DNA of 64,000 bases from Alkalibacillus flavidus. GTDB taxonomy: Bacteria; Bacillota; Bacilli; Bacillales; Alkalibacillaceae. Position 1 is the stretch's first letter. The number at the start of each line of letters is the position of its first letter. Both the position numbers and the translations under genes were made by a program. Under the pieces are notes generated by a model. The model was not told where the DNA came from, searched no databases, and saw nothing but the letters and a program-made list of their open reading frames with translations. The stretch is from assembly GCF_040545925.1 (NCBI RefSeq), contig NZ_JBEPMX010000002.1, positions 211,910 through 275,909 of the forward strand, read 5' to 3'. This document shows positions 26,435-35,542 of the stretch, in pieces.

Positions 26435-27709
26435 TTATGCGTCATGACGGATTAAGAAATATTTCTTTTTACCGCGGCGAATGACCGTGAAAGCATTGTC
26501 GATTCGGTCCTCATGATTCACAACGTATTGCAAATCTTGCTCGCGTTCGTCATTAATATAAACAGCACCGTTTTGAATATCTTCACGCGCTTGTCGTTTT
26601 GATGATGAAATACCCGCTTCTACAAGTAAGTCAATTAAGCCTTTTTCCCCTTCAGTTAAATGATACGTAGGCACGTCTTTAAACCCAACTTCAACTTCTT
26701 CTTTCGTTAAGTTCTTAATGTCGCCACCAAACAACGCTTCTGTAATGCGCTGAGCTTGATTTAAAGCATCTTCTCCATGAACCATTCGCGTCATTTCTTC
26801 CGCTAACCGTCGCTGGGCAATCCTTTGTTCAGGTCTTTCTTCAACTTCTTTTGCCAATGCATGAATATCGTCCAACGATAAAAATGTAAATGACTTCAAG
26901 AATTTAACGACATCACGGTCATCTGTATTAATCCAAAATTGGTAAAACTCATACGGACTCGTTTTCGACTCATCAAGCCATATAGCGCCACCTGCTGTTT
27001 TACCAAACTTAGACCCATCGGCTTTCGTAATAAGAGGTACTGTTAAACCGTATGCTTCAACGTCTTCTCCCTCTTCACTCGTTCGGCGAATAAATTCTAG
27101 TCCGGCTGTAATATTCCCCCATTGATCGCTACCACCAATTTGAAGCGTCACATTTTCGCGTTGATTTAATCGCTGGAAATCGAGTGATTGTAGTAACATG
27201 TAAGTAAATTCCGTATAAGAAATGCCGTTTTCTATACGAGATTCAACCGAATCCTTCGCTAACATGTAATTCACACTAAAATGTTTACCGACATCACGAA
27301 GTAAATCAATAACAGACATTTGTGATAACCAATCATAGTTATTCACGACTTTAGCGCCTGTTTGTTCATCTGAAAAATCGATGAACCGAGATAGTTGATT
27401 TTCGATATTTTTCACCCATTGTTGCACAACGGATTCTTCATTTAATTGACGTTCTTCATTGCGACCGCTTGGATCACCAATTAACCCAGTACCTCCACCA
27501 ACTAATGCAATCGGGCGGTGACCCGCTTCTTGAAATCGTTTAAGCATTAATATCGGCAATAAATGACCAATGTGTAAACTGTCTGCTGTCGGGTCGAAAC
27601 CACAATATAATGATACGCGATCCTCAGTTAAATGCTTTTCTAACCCCGCTTCATCCGTCATTTGGTTAACTAAATCTCTTGCTCGTAAGTCTTCTAGTAT
27701 GTTCATCAT
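26435..27709 (-). CDS. tyrS: Tyrosyl-tRNA synthetase
   Basis: The 424-residue class I synthetase has the HIGH-like motif HIGHLLPIL (about 48), the tyrosine-binding segment SYTEFTYMLLQ, QIGGSDQWGN and the KMSKS-like KFGKTAGGA (about 232). The C-terminal 70 residues are an S4-like tRNA-binding domain. It charges tRNA-Tyr. The start is one of two adjacent ATGs (27709/27706) after GGAGG. A T-box leader lies upstream, so expression should respond to uncharged tRNA-Tyr. Confidence 0.97.
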   Translation of the reverse strand: MMNILEDLRARDLVNQMTDEAGLEKHLTEDRVSLYCGFDPTADSLHIGHLLPILMLKRFQEAGHRPIALVGGGTGLIGDPSGRNEERQLNEESVVQQWVKNIENQLSRFIDFSDEQTGAKVVNNYDWLSQMSVIDLLRDVGKHFSVNYMLAKDSVESRIENGISYTEFTYMLLQSLDFQRLNQRENVTLQIGGSDQWGNITAGLEFIRRTSEEGEDVEAYGLTVPLITKADGSKFGKTAGGAIWLDESKTSPYEFYQFWINTDDRDVVKFLKSFTFLSLDDIHALAKEVEERPEQRIAQRRLAEEMTRMVHGEDALNQAQRITEALFGGDIKNLTKEEVEVGFKDVPTYHLTEGEKGLIDLLVEAGISSSKRQAREDIQNGAVYINDEREQDLQYVVNHEDRIDNAFTVIRRGKKKYFLIRHDA

Positions 27710-27727
27710 AATCCTCCTTCAAAAAAT

Positions 27728-27955
27728 ATAAAAAAGCCCCTCATCCACTTAGGGACGAGAGGCTCGCGTTACCACCCTACTTGTGACCACATACAAGTCA
27801 CCACTTCATTCGCTAACGGGATCAACCGTTCTCAACTCTTGAGAAAAGCTCCTAGCCGTAATTCAGTCCATACTGTGTACTGATTCGCACCACCCATCAG
27901 CTCTCTTCAACACGACATATGACCCTACTGCAACTACTCAACGCTCGTATTTATT
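27728..27955 (-). promoter_or_regulatory. T-box riboswitch of tyrS
   Basis: The minus strand carries the T-box core AGGGTGGTAACGCG (27765-27778). Before it are stem I elements (AGAGAG, GGTGCGAA) and after it a terminator hairpin GCCTCTCG...GAGGGGC with a T-run near 27728. A TAC triplet (Tyr codon) at 27858-27860 is the best specifier candidate. Uncharged tRNA-Tyr would stabilise the antiterminator and allow tyrS transcription. Confidence 0.92.
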
Positions 27956-28075
27956 ATTTTTATCACTATATTTTTAGCATACTCTTTTAAATAATGCAAC
28001 TGAATCCGCCTAATTGATGATATGACTGAATTAAAAGATATGCTATAATATAGTCGATATTTAGGAGGTCCGGCT

Positions 28076-31000
28076 ATGAGTAATCAAGAACCCAACAATA
28101 AATTTCTAGCGTTTTTTCAAACAGGTAAATTTCCAAAAGTCACGCGCGTATCACTCGATATCGCGTGGAACGTGCTTTTATTTTTCCTTATCATCGGTAT
28201 TGCTACCGCTTTTTTTGTAGGCGGTTTAGGTTTTGGCTACTTTGCTTCTCTCGTTGAAGATGTTGATGTAAGTGAAGCAAGTGAAATGCAACAAATGATT
28301 AATAGTTATGCAGAAACGTCCGAAGTTTATTTTGCGAACGAACAATATTTAGGAGAAATTCGCGGTAATATTCACCGTGAAGAAATCACAACAGACCAGG
28401 TGTCTGAGAACTTTATCGATGCTGTTATTTCAACAGAAGATGCTAACTTCTATGAACATGAGGGAATCGTACCGAAAGCGATTATGCGTGCCTTGTACCA
28501 ACAGTTTGCAGGTACGCCAACACAGACGGGTGGTAGTACGCTTACTCAACAGCTCGTTAAAAACCAAATTCTATCAAATGAAGTCTCTTTTGAGCGTAAA
28601 GCAGAAGAAATCTTTATTTCACTACGTTTAGAAGAATTTATGGAAAAAGAAGATATACTTGAGGCCTATTTAAATGTCGTACCATTTGGTCGTGACTCAT
28701 CTGGACGCAATATTGCGGGCATACAAGCCGCTGCACAAGGAATTTTTGATGTTGATGCTAGCGAATTAAACATAGCTCAATCTGCATATATAGCTGGTTT
28801 ACCACAAAACCCTTACACATATACGCCGTATGCTGTCGGCGGTTCTATTAAGCCTGAGGAGCAACTTGAACCAGGGTTAGATCGTATGGAATCAGTGCTA
28901 GAACGCATGGAAGATGCAGGGACGATTACGGAGCAACAATATGAAGATGCGTTAAACTATGATATCGTAGCGAATCTTACGACGAAAAAAGAATCTATAC
29001 GTGATGATTATCCGTACATTGCAGATGAAGTTCAAATGCGTGCGCGTGATATTATCGCTGAACAATTAGCTGAAGAACAAGGCGAGCTAGAAGAATACCG
29101 TAATGTTGACGCGACGCAACAACATTATCAAGATTTAGCTTTAAATGAATTGCGCCATAGCGGCCTCAAAATTCATACAACCATTAACAAGGACATTTAT
29201 GATGAAATGCAGCGTGTTAAAAACGAATATCAATACTATGGTCCAACAATCTCAGCCCGTGTCGAAAACCCTGAGACAGGTGAGGTGACAACACAAGAAA
29301 TACCAGTTGAAGCTGGTGCCTTGATGATGGACAATAACACTGGTGCGATCATCAGCTTTGTCGGTGGCCGTGATTTTGATCGTCGTCAAGTGAACCATGC
29401 AACTTATAACAAACGTCCACCTGGTAGTACGATGAAACCTCTCTTTGGTTATTCTGTTGGCATGGAACTAGGCATTATTCAGCCAGGGTCACCATTACTC
29501 GATGTTAGGTTCGAACATTACAGTTCAAGTGGCGTTTGGTCACCATCTAACTATATTACAGGGCAAGAGAAAGGACTTGTTGATGCGCGATCTGCACTTG
29601 CTGACTCGGACAACATCCCAGCATCTCGTTTAATGATTGACATTATTCAACAAGACGGAAATCCTGTACGCTTTTTAGAAAAAATGGGGATCGACGGTGG
29701 TTCAAACGTTCCAGCTAACGTATTAGGCGGATCACCCTATTTAACTGTTGAAGAAAATGTTAGTGCCTTTTCAACATTCGCCAATCAAGGTCAAAATATT
29801 GAACCTTATATGATTGAAACGATTGAAGACCGAGAAGGTAATGTCATATATGAGCACGAATCAACAACTGAAGACGTATTCTCACCACAAACAGCGTATT
29901 TAACAATCGATATGATGCGTGATGTCATCAACGGTGGTACAGCGACGTATCTAAATAGTGCACTAAATAGCCCTGGTGTTGATTGGTCAGGCAAAACAGG
30001 TACATCCGGTGACTTTGAAGATGCCTGGTTTGTTGGAACGAACCCGAACGTTACGATGGGGACTTGGCTTGGTTATTATAACCATGATGACGTTGTGAAT
30101 CGATCACAATTAAATCTCAATAATTGCCCATCTTGTTCCTTAAGTTACAGTCAACGTAACTTAGAGTTTTGGTCACAACTCGTTAACGCAGCCGAACAAG
30201 TTGATCCAGAACTTGTAGCACCTGGGGAACGGTTCTCGAGCCCTGGCGGCATTGTATCTCGTAGTTTCTGTGGCTTAACAGGAGATGTCTCGAACGAGAT
30301 GTGTTCTGAACTTGGGCTCGTTAAAACTGACTTGTTTAATATTGATCATGCACCATCGTCTAGTGATGCTGATATCTTCACAGAAAGTCGTTATGCTGAA
30401 ATCGATGGCGACCGTTATCCAGCTGTCGATGCAACACCAGAAGAATTTACCGGTGAAGGATTCACTATGGAAAACGACTTTATTGATGAACTCGGTTGGG
30501 GTACGACTTACCGTGCTGGTTCTGGCTGGTCTAACCCAGTCGATATGAACGACATCATAGATGGCGATAACATTCCAGATTTAATATCCGTTGAAGATGA
30601 ACTGAGTGACGAAGGTACGCCTAACGCACCAGCAAACGTTACACTTAACGGTGACACGTTAAGTTGGTCAGGTGCTAGTGGTCAAGTCGTAGGTTATCGC
30701 ATCTTACGCGCAGCTGATCAAGACAGTTCATTTACAACAGTCGGTAGTACGACAGAAACGGAATTTGCTTTACCATCAAATGATTCTGTTTATGCTGTTA
30801 TCGCCGTTAGCTTATACGGGCATGAATCTGAACCATCTGAATCAGTCGTTTACGGTACGATTGAGGAAGAGGAAGAAGACTCTGAAGGTAATGATGGGTC
30901 GGAAAACGATTCCTCAGACAACTCTGATTCCAATGAAGATGGTGATGGTGATGGGTCAACGGGGGATGACTCTAACTCATCTGGTGATGGATCAACAGAT

Positions 31001-31273
31001 GATGGATCGTCTAACGACGATTCTGGCTCATCTGATGATGATTCTAATTCATCGGGCGACGGTTCTAACAACGATGGGTCTGGTTCTTCAGATGACGGAT
31101 CAAATTCGCCAGATGATGGGTCTAACTCATCTGGCGATGGAACTGATGGATCATCTGGAAGTGATTCTGGATCAACTGATGGTGGATCAAACGATGATTC
31201 TAATTCGACGGATGACGGATCAAGCTCAACTGATGATGGAAGCTCTAACAACGATTCAAACTCAACCAATTAA
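28076..31273 (+). CDS. Class A penicillin-binding protein (PBP1A type) with FN3 domain and Asp/Ser-rich tail
   Basis: The 1065-residue protein has a short cytoplasmic N-terminus, one membrane helix (about 35-60), a GT51 glycosyltransferase domain (TEDANFYEHEG at about 121; GGSTLTQQLVKN at about 152) and a transpeptidase domain. The SxxK is in PPGSTMKP (about 451), SDN in ADSDNIP (about 511) and KTG in WSGKTGTSG (about 639). A fibronectin type III domain follows (about 855-925). The last 130 residues are low-complexity Ser/Asp/Gly/Asn, highly acidic. It polymerises and cross-links peptidoglycan. The ATG follows AGGAGG. It sits between tyrS and acuA, where B. subtilis has acsA. Confidence 0.95.
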   Translation: MSNQEPNNKFLAFFQTGKFPKVTRVSLDIAWNVLLFFLIIGIATAFFVGGLGFGYFASLVEDVDVSEASEMQQMINSYAETSEVYFANEQYLGEIRGNIHREEITTDQVSENFIDAVISTEDANFYEHEGIVPKAIMRALYQQFAGTPTQTGGSTLTQQLVKNQILSNEVSFERKAEEIFISLRLEEFMEKEDILEAYLNVVPFGRDSSGRNIAGIQAAAQGIFDVDASELNIAQSAYIAGLPQNPYTYTPYAVGGSIKPEEQLEPGLDRMESVLERMEDAGTITEQQYEDALNYDIVANLTTKKESIRDDYPYIADEVQMRARDIIAEQLAEEQGELEEYRNVDATQQHYQDLALNELRHSGLKIHTTINKDIYDEMQRVKNEYQYYGPTISARVENPETGEVTTQEIPVEAGALMMDNNTGAIISFVGGRDFDRRQVNHATYNKRPPGSTMKPLFGYSVGMELGIIQPGSPLLDVRFEHYSSSGVWSPSNYITGQEKGLVDARSALADSDNIPASRLMIDIIQQDGNPVRFLEKMGIDGGSNVPANVLGGSPYLTVEENVSAFSTFANQGQNIEPYMIETIEDREGNVIYEHESTTEDVFSPQTAYLTIDMMRDVINGGTATYLNSALNSPGVDWSGKTGTSGDFEDAWFVGTNPNVTMGTWLGYYNHDDVVNRSQLNLNNCPSCSLSYSQRNLEFWSQLVNAAEQVDPELVAPGERFSSPGGIVSRSFCGLTGDVSNEMCSELGLVKTDLFNIDHAPSSSDADIFTESRYAEIDGDRYPAVDATPEEFTGEGFTMENDFIDELGWGTTYRAGSGWSNPVDMNDIIDGDNIPDLISVEDELSDEGTPNAPANVTLNGDTLSWSGASGQVVGYRILRAADQDSSFTTVGSTTETEFALPSNDSVYAVIAVSLYGHESEPSESVVYGTIEEEEEDSEGNDGSENDSSDNSDSNEDGDGDGSTGDDSNSSGDGSTDDGSSNDDSGSSDDDSNSSGDGSNNDGSGSSDDGSNSPDDGSNSSGDGTDGSSGSDSGSTDGGSNDDSNSTDDGSSSTDDGSSNNDSNSTN

Positions 31274-31290
31274 TTAATATTTTATTTCCT

Positions 31291-31321
31291 TAATGCCACT
31301 GTTTTCAGTGGCATTTTTTCT
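31291..31321 (+). terminator. Terminator of the PBP gene
   Basis: AATGCCACTG and CAGTGGCATT pair with a 4-base loop followed by TTTTTT. Confidence 0.87.
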
Positions 31322-31381
31322 ATAGGAATTACGTCACAACATGTTATAATAAAGTTACAATTCGATTTAGGTGGTGTCGCT

Positions 31382-32020
31382 TTGAAACATCCAAAAACAT
31401 ATTATCAACAAACGATCCAGCAAAATGATCAAACGATTATTGTTGAAGGACCGTTATCATCGACTTTTTTAGCTGATTATTATTTCGATGATCACTTAAC
31501 GGCTTTTCGCCCACCTCACAAGCAATTTGAAGCCGTTAAATCGATTGCGGACTTTGAAGAAGGCCGTGTCATTATTGCAAGAGACGAAGACAAAATTGTT
31601 GGCTATGCAACGTTTCTTCACCCTGATCCATTAGAACGTTGGTCCGCTATTAAGATGGATGATTTACTCGAACTAGGAGCTATCGAAGTATCTCATGATT
31701 ACCGTGGGTTAGGTATCGGCTCAACTATCTTAGAAGTTTCAATGCTAGACTCACAAATGGAGAACTACATTGTCATTACAACTGAATATTATTGGCATTG
31801 GGATATGGATTCGACTAGACTAAATATTTGGCAGTACCGAAAGATCATGGAACGCATGATGGGACATGGAGGCTTATCACCTATGTCGACAGACGACCCA
31901 GAAATTATGTCTCACCCAGCCAACTGTTTACTCGTAAGAATTGGCGCCAATGTTCCAAACGAATCGATTGAAACATTTGATTCGTTACGATTTATGGGGA
32001 ATCAAGATCCCTGGATCTAA
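31382..32020 (+). CDS. acuA: Acetoin utilization protein AcuA (GNAT acetyltransferase)
   Basis: The 212-residue protein has a GNAT fold with the acetyl-CoA motif DYRGLGIGSTILEVSM (about 105-120). AcuA acetylates a catalytic lysine of acetyl-CoA synthetase AcsA in B. subtilis and turns it off; AcuC reverses this. It starts at TTG 31382 with AGGTGGTG upstream. It heads the acuA-acuB-acuC operon (16-base gap to acuB). The acsA gene that usually lies divergently beside it is absent here. Confidence 0.93.
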   Translation: MKHPKTYYQQTIQQNDQTIIVEGPLSSTFLADYYFDDHLTAFRPPHKQFEAVKSIADFEEGRVIIARDEDKIVGYATFLHPDPLERWSAIKMDDLLELGAIEVSHDYRGLGIGSTILEVSMLDSQMENYIVITTEYYWHWDMDSTRLNIWQYRKIMERMMGHGGLSPMSTDDPEIMSHPANCLLVRIGANVPNESIETFDSLRFMGNQDPWI

Positions 32021-32035
32021 TAGAGAGGTGATACG

Positions 32036-32683
32036 ATGTTAGTAGAAGAAATGATGTCAAAACCGATTGTCACACTAAGCCCAAACGATTTAATTGAAGA
32101 AGCGCTAGTATTATTAAACGAACATAAAATCCGTCACATCCCTGTCATCGATGATGATCAACAAGTTGTTGGTATTTTATCAGATCGTGACATAAGAGAC
32201 GCAACGCCATCTATTTTAGAAAATGACCAAAACAAAGATATATTAAAACATGATGTTTCATCTATTATGACGTCCCCTGTTATCACCGTCCATCCCTTAG
32301 ATTTTATTGAAGATATCGCATCCATATTTTATGATCATGAAATTGCATGTGTCCCTGTAACAAAAGGAAATCAAATCGTTGGTATCGTAACTGAAAAGGA
32401 TTTATTATATCGACTCATACAATTGACAGGCATACATGAACAAAGTTCACAAATTGAAGTTAAAGTCCCTAATAAAGTCGGTGTATTACCGGACGTCACC
32501 AAAATTGTTAGCGATCGTAACACGAACATTTCATCAGTGTATGTGTATCCTTACCAAGATAGTTATACTGAGAAAATTATTGTGTTACGTATTCAAACGA
32601 TGAATCCTATGCCACTCATTGATCAATTAAAACAACATGGCTATGAAGTGATTTGGCCTAATATACCGGGGCTATCAAAATGA
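32036..32683 (+). CDS. acuB: Acetoin utilization protein AcuB (two CBS domains plus ACT-like domain)
   Basis: The 215-residue protein has two CBS domains (about 1-60 and 75-135, starting MSKPIVTLSPNDL and MTSPVITVHPLDF) and a C-terminal ACT-like domain (about 138-212). CBS pairs sense adenine nucleotides, so AcuB probably ties AcuA/AcuC control of acetyl-CoA synthetase to energy state; this is inference. The start ATG at 32036 follows AGAGGTG. Its end overlaps acuC by four bases (ATGA). Confidence 0.93.
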   Translation: MLVEEMMSKPIVTLSPNDLIEEALVLLNEHKIRHIPVIDDDQQVVGILSDRDIRDATPSILENDQNKDILKHDVSSIMTSPVITVHPLDFIEDIASIFYDHEIACVPVTKGNQIVGIVTEKDLLYRLIQLTGIHEQSSQIEVKVPNKVGVLPDVTKIVSDRNTNISSVYVYPYQDSYTEKIIVLRIQTMNPMPLIDQLKQHGYEVIWPNIPGLSK

Positions 32684-33852
32684 CAGCAAAACGCACTGGC
32701 TTCATTTACTCAGATACATTTCAAAACTATAATTTTGGTGACGGTCACCCATTTGACCAACAACGCGTTAAACTTACCTACGACTTATTACAAGAAATGC
32801 AAGCGATACAACCAGAACAAATCATTACACCCCGTATTGCAAATGATCATGAAATCGCTTTAGTCCATGATCCGAAATATATCGATGCTGTAAAACGTGC
32901 CAGTCAAGGTCAACTTAAAGAAGAAGAAACATTTGAGTATGGCATAGGAACTGAAGATACGCCTATTTTTGCTGACATGCACCATGCAGCAAGTCAATTG
33001 GTAGGTGGCACGCTAACAGCAGTCGATTACGTCTTGAACGATCAATATGACACGGTCGTTAATCTTGGGGGCGGGTTGCATCACGGTTTTAGAAGAAAAG
33101 CTTCAGGATTTTGCATCTATAATGATGCAGCAATAGCCATTCAATACATCCGTGAACATTATGACTATAAAGTGTTGTATGTCGACACAGATGCACACCA
33201 TGGTGATGGAGTCCAATGGATGTTTTATGACGATCCTAACGTGTGTACATTATCGATTCATGAAACAGGTCGTTATTTATTTCCTGGTACAGGTAATATA
33301 AACGAACGCGGACATAATGATGGGTATGGAACGTCTTTCAATGTTCCAATCGACGCCTTTACTGAGGATGAATCTTTTTTAGACGTGTATCATCAAACAT
33401 TAACCCACGTCGCAAATTACTTCCAACCAGACATTATTGTGACGCAAAATGGGGCTGATGCCCATGTGCTTGACCCATTATCACATCTTGCTTGTACGAT
33501 GAAAATCTATGAGGAAATCCCAAAACTAGCACAATCCATTGCGAACACGCATTGCAACGGAAAATGGATTGCGTTAGGTGGTGGCGGCTATGATATATGG
33601 CGGGTTGTACCTCGTGCTTGGTCACAATTATGGAGTGTGGCCAATACAGGACAAGCTTTCTCAGGAGCATTACCTAAAGAGTGGATCGACCGCTGGCGAC
33701 AAGACAGTCCAGTCACGTTGCCTGAAACGTGGCATGATCCAGACGGATTATACAAACCCATTCCACGTAAAGATGAAATAACTGAAAAAAATGAAATACT
33801 TGTTCAAAAGTTACTTCAGACCGTAACAAATAATTCAAATTATATGATGTAA
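32680..33852 (+). CDS. acuC: Acetoin utilization protein AcuC (class I histone deacetylase fold)
   Basis: The 390-residue protein is a zinc deacetylase of the HDAC fold: GGGLHHGFRRKASGFCIYNDAA holds the catalytic His pair, VDTDAHHGDG the zinc ligands, and GGGGYD the C-terminal loop Tyr (motifs listed by their main residues). It removes the acetyl group that AcuA puts on acetyl-CoA synthetase. The start ATG overlaps the acuB stop, so the two are translationally coupled. A bidirectional hairpin follows, shared with the convergent motS. Confidence 0.94.
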   Translation: MTAKRTGFIYSDTFQNYNFGDGHPFDQQRVKLTYDLLQEMQAIQPEQIITPRIANDHEIALVHDPKYIDAVKRASQGQLKEEETFEYGIGTEDTPIFADMHHAASQLVGGTLTAVDYVLNDQYDTVVNLGGGLHHGFRRKASGFCIYNDAAIAIQYIREHYDYKVLYVDTDAHHGDGVQWMFYDDPNVCTLSIHETGRYLFPGTGNINERGHNDGYGTSFNVPIDAFTEDESFLDVYHQTLTHVANYFQPDIIVTQNGADAHVLDPLSHLACTMKIYEEIPKLAQSIANTHCNGKWIALGGGGYDIWRVVPRAWSQLWSVANTGQAFSGALPKEWIDRWRQDSPVTLPETWHDPDGLYKPIPRKDEITEKNEILVQKLLQTVTNNSNYMM

Positions 33853-33854
33853 TG

Positions 33855-33898
33855 AAAAAAGCCTGATAAATGACAGACAAGTCATTCATCAGGCTTTC
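33855..33898. terminator. Bidirectional terminator between acuC and motS
   Basis: AAAGCCTGAT and ATCAGGCTTT, with inner ATGAC/GTCAT pairs, form a hairpin between convergent genes. Confidence 0.85.
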
Positions 33899-33903
33899 AA
33901 TCG

Positions 33904-34683
33904 TTAAGATGAGCTTTGATCTAATTCGAGTATAATGATTTCAACACGACGGTTTCGTTGAAGATTTTCTTCTGAATCATTGTCTGATACTGGTCTATAT
34001 TCAGCATATCCTGTTGCTTCAAAACGCGTTGGGTCTAGATCCTGACTATTAATAAAATATCGAATCACACTACTGGCACGAGCTGTGGAAAGCTCCCAGT
34101 TAGACGGATAACGATACGTATTAATTGGTCGATCATCCGTGTGTCCCTCTACTTCAACATTGTTCGGCATGTTGCTTAGTAACAACGCCAACTGGTCGAG
34201 AAACGGCTGAAAATCTTCAATCAATTCAGCTTGTCCCGTTTCGAATAAGACACGTTCCTGTAACACTAAGACAACACCTTGGTCTGTTTGATTGGCTGTA
34301 ATCATATCGTTCAATTCGTTTTCATCTAAGTATGCTTGAATTTCTTCATATAATTCTTGTAAATTCTCCTGGTCTTCTTCAGCTGTTATCGCTTGTTCCG
34401 TTTGATTTTCTGTTGCAGATTCGTCCTCAGAGTCATTCTCCCCATCTGTCTCGCTTTTCTCTTCAAAATCAGTCGGGTTGTCTGCTTCTACTTGAGAAGG
34501 GAGAAAATCAAAAATGACATTTTGTCGATAAGATTCCGCAACAGCGTTAAACTTGGTCGCATCAATTTGAGACATTGAGAACAATAAGATAAAGAATACC
34601 AATATGAGTGTCATCATATCTGAATATGTAACCATCCAAAGCGGGGCGCTACTTTTCGGTTGCTTTTTCTTTTTCGGCTTCAT
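33904..34683 (-). CDS. motS: Flagellar stator protein MotS (Na+-type MotB homologue)
   Basis: The 259-residue protein has a basic N-terminus (MKPKKKKQPK), one transmembrane helix with the ion-binding Asp in TYSDMMT followed by LILVFFILLFS, a linker rich in Glu/Asp, and a C-terminal OmpA/MotB peptidoglycan-binding domain (VEVEGHTDDRP, NWELSTARASSV). The Val in LILVFF is at the position that separates Na+-coupled MotS from H+-coupled MotB in Bacillus. The chosen ATG at 34683 follows GAGGAG; it is one base after the motP stop. It pairs with MotP as stator subunit B. Confidence 0.93.
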   Translation of the reverse strand: MKPKKKKQPKSSAPLWMVTYSDMMTLILVFFILLFSMSQIDATKFNAVAESYRQNVIFDFLPSQVEADNPTDFEEKSETDGENDSEDESATENQTEQAITAEEDQENLQELYEEIQAYLDENELNDMITANQTDQGVVLVLQERVLFETGQAELIEDFQPFLDQLALLLSNMPNNVEVEGHTDDRPINTYRYPSNWELSTARASSVIRYFINSQDLDPTRFEATGYAEYRPVSDNDSEENLQRNRRVEIIILELDQSSS

Positions 34684-34684
34684 A

Positions 34685-35491
34685 TTACAACTCCTCTTCT
34701 TGGTCTTCCTCCTCATTCTTATCATTCAGATCTTCAGCTGGTAAAAATGCACTCAATTTCTCTTCTAAAATTTTCGGATTCTGACCTGATTGTACGCCGA
34801 TAACTCCCTCTACAACAACTTGTTTCATGAAAATTTCTTCTTCCGTACGTGAAACAAGTTTACCTGCAATCGGTATAAAGACAAGATTTGCAAGGACCAT
34901 ACCATAAAAGGTTGTTAACAAGGCTACAGCCATACTCGGTCCAAGTGTTCCTGGATTATCTAATTTATTTAACATAAGGATTAAACCAATTAATGTACCA
35001 ATCATTCCCCAAGCCGGCGCATATTCACCAGCTTTTTCAACGATTGAACGTCCTTTTCCATGTCGTTCTTCAGTTGCAGCAATTTCAGCATTCATAATAT
35101 CGTTAATAACTTCTGGTTCGATACCGTCAATTGCTAAATAAATGCCTTTTTTAATAAATTCATCATCTAATTCTTCAACTTCGCTCTCTAATGCTAGTAA
35201 CCCTTCACGTCGCGCCTTTTCCGACAATGATATGAATAACTGTATAAGATCTCTTAAATTATAATCATCATCACGAAACGATTCGCGAAACACTCTAATA
35301 CTTAGCTTCATTTCGTCTAGGTTAAAGTTAATAAATAATGCACCTAATAAACCACCAATCACGACGATCATGGAACTTACTTGGATAAATGATGTGACCC
35401 CGCCGAACCCATCATTAAAATAAATACCAAGCAAAATCATCGTAGCACCGAGTCCAATTCCGACCGGTGTCAGTATATCGCTTTTTTTCAT
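34685..35491 (-). CDS. motP: Flagellar stator protein MotP (MotA homologue)
   Basis: The 268-residue protein has four transmembrane segments (about 7-26, 32-52, 152-170 and 185-205), the cytoplasmic loop with the conserved Arg/Glu residues that contact FliG, and the proline in PAWGMIGTLIGLI that couples ion flow to torque. Its C-terminus is strongly acidic (EDQEEEL). It forms the stator with MotS, whose gene starts one base later. The pair sits next to ccpA, as in B. subtilis. The start ATG follows GAGAGGA. Confidence 0.94.
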   Translation of the reverse strand: MKKSDILTPVGIGLGATMILLGIYFNDGFGGVTSFIQVSSMIVVIGGLLGALFINFNLDEMKLSIRVFRESFRDDDYNLRDLIQLFISLSEKARREGLLALESEVEELDDEFIKKGIYLAIDGIEPEVINDIMNAEIAATEERHGKGRSIVEKAGEYAPAWGMIGTLIGLILMLNKLDNPGTLGPSMAVALLTTFYGMVLANLVFIPIAGKLVSRTEEEIFMKQVVVEGVIGVQSGQNPKILEEKLSAFLPAEDLNDKNEEEDQEEEL

Positions 35492-35542
35492 ATTCCTCTC
35501 ACCCTATTTCTATAGACCTATCTACGTATTTTATCGACAACA

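Noticed and set aside
30850..31269. Minus-strand ORF (139 codons) rich in Ser/Asp/Pro/Glu
   Set aside because: It is antisense to the low-complexity tail of PBP1A; the repeated codons open the other strand by chance.
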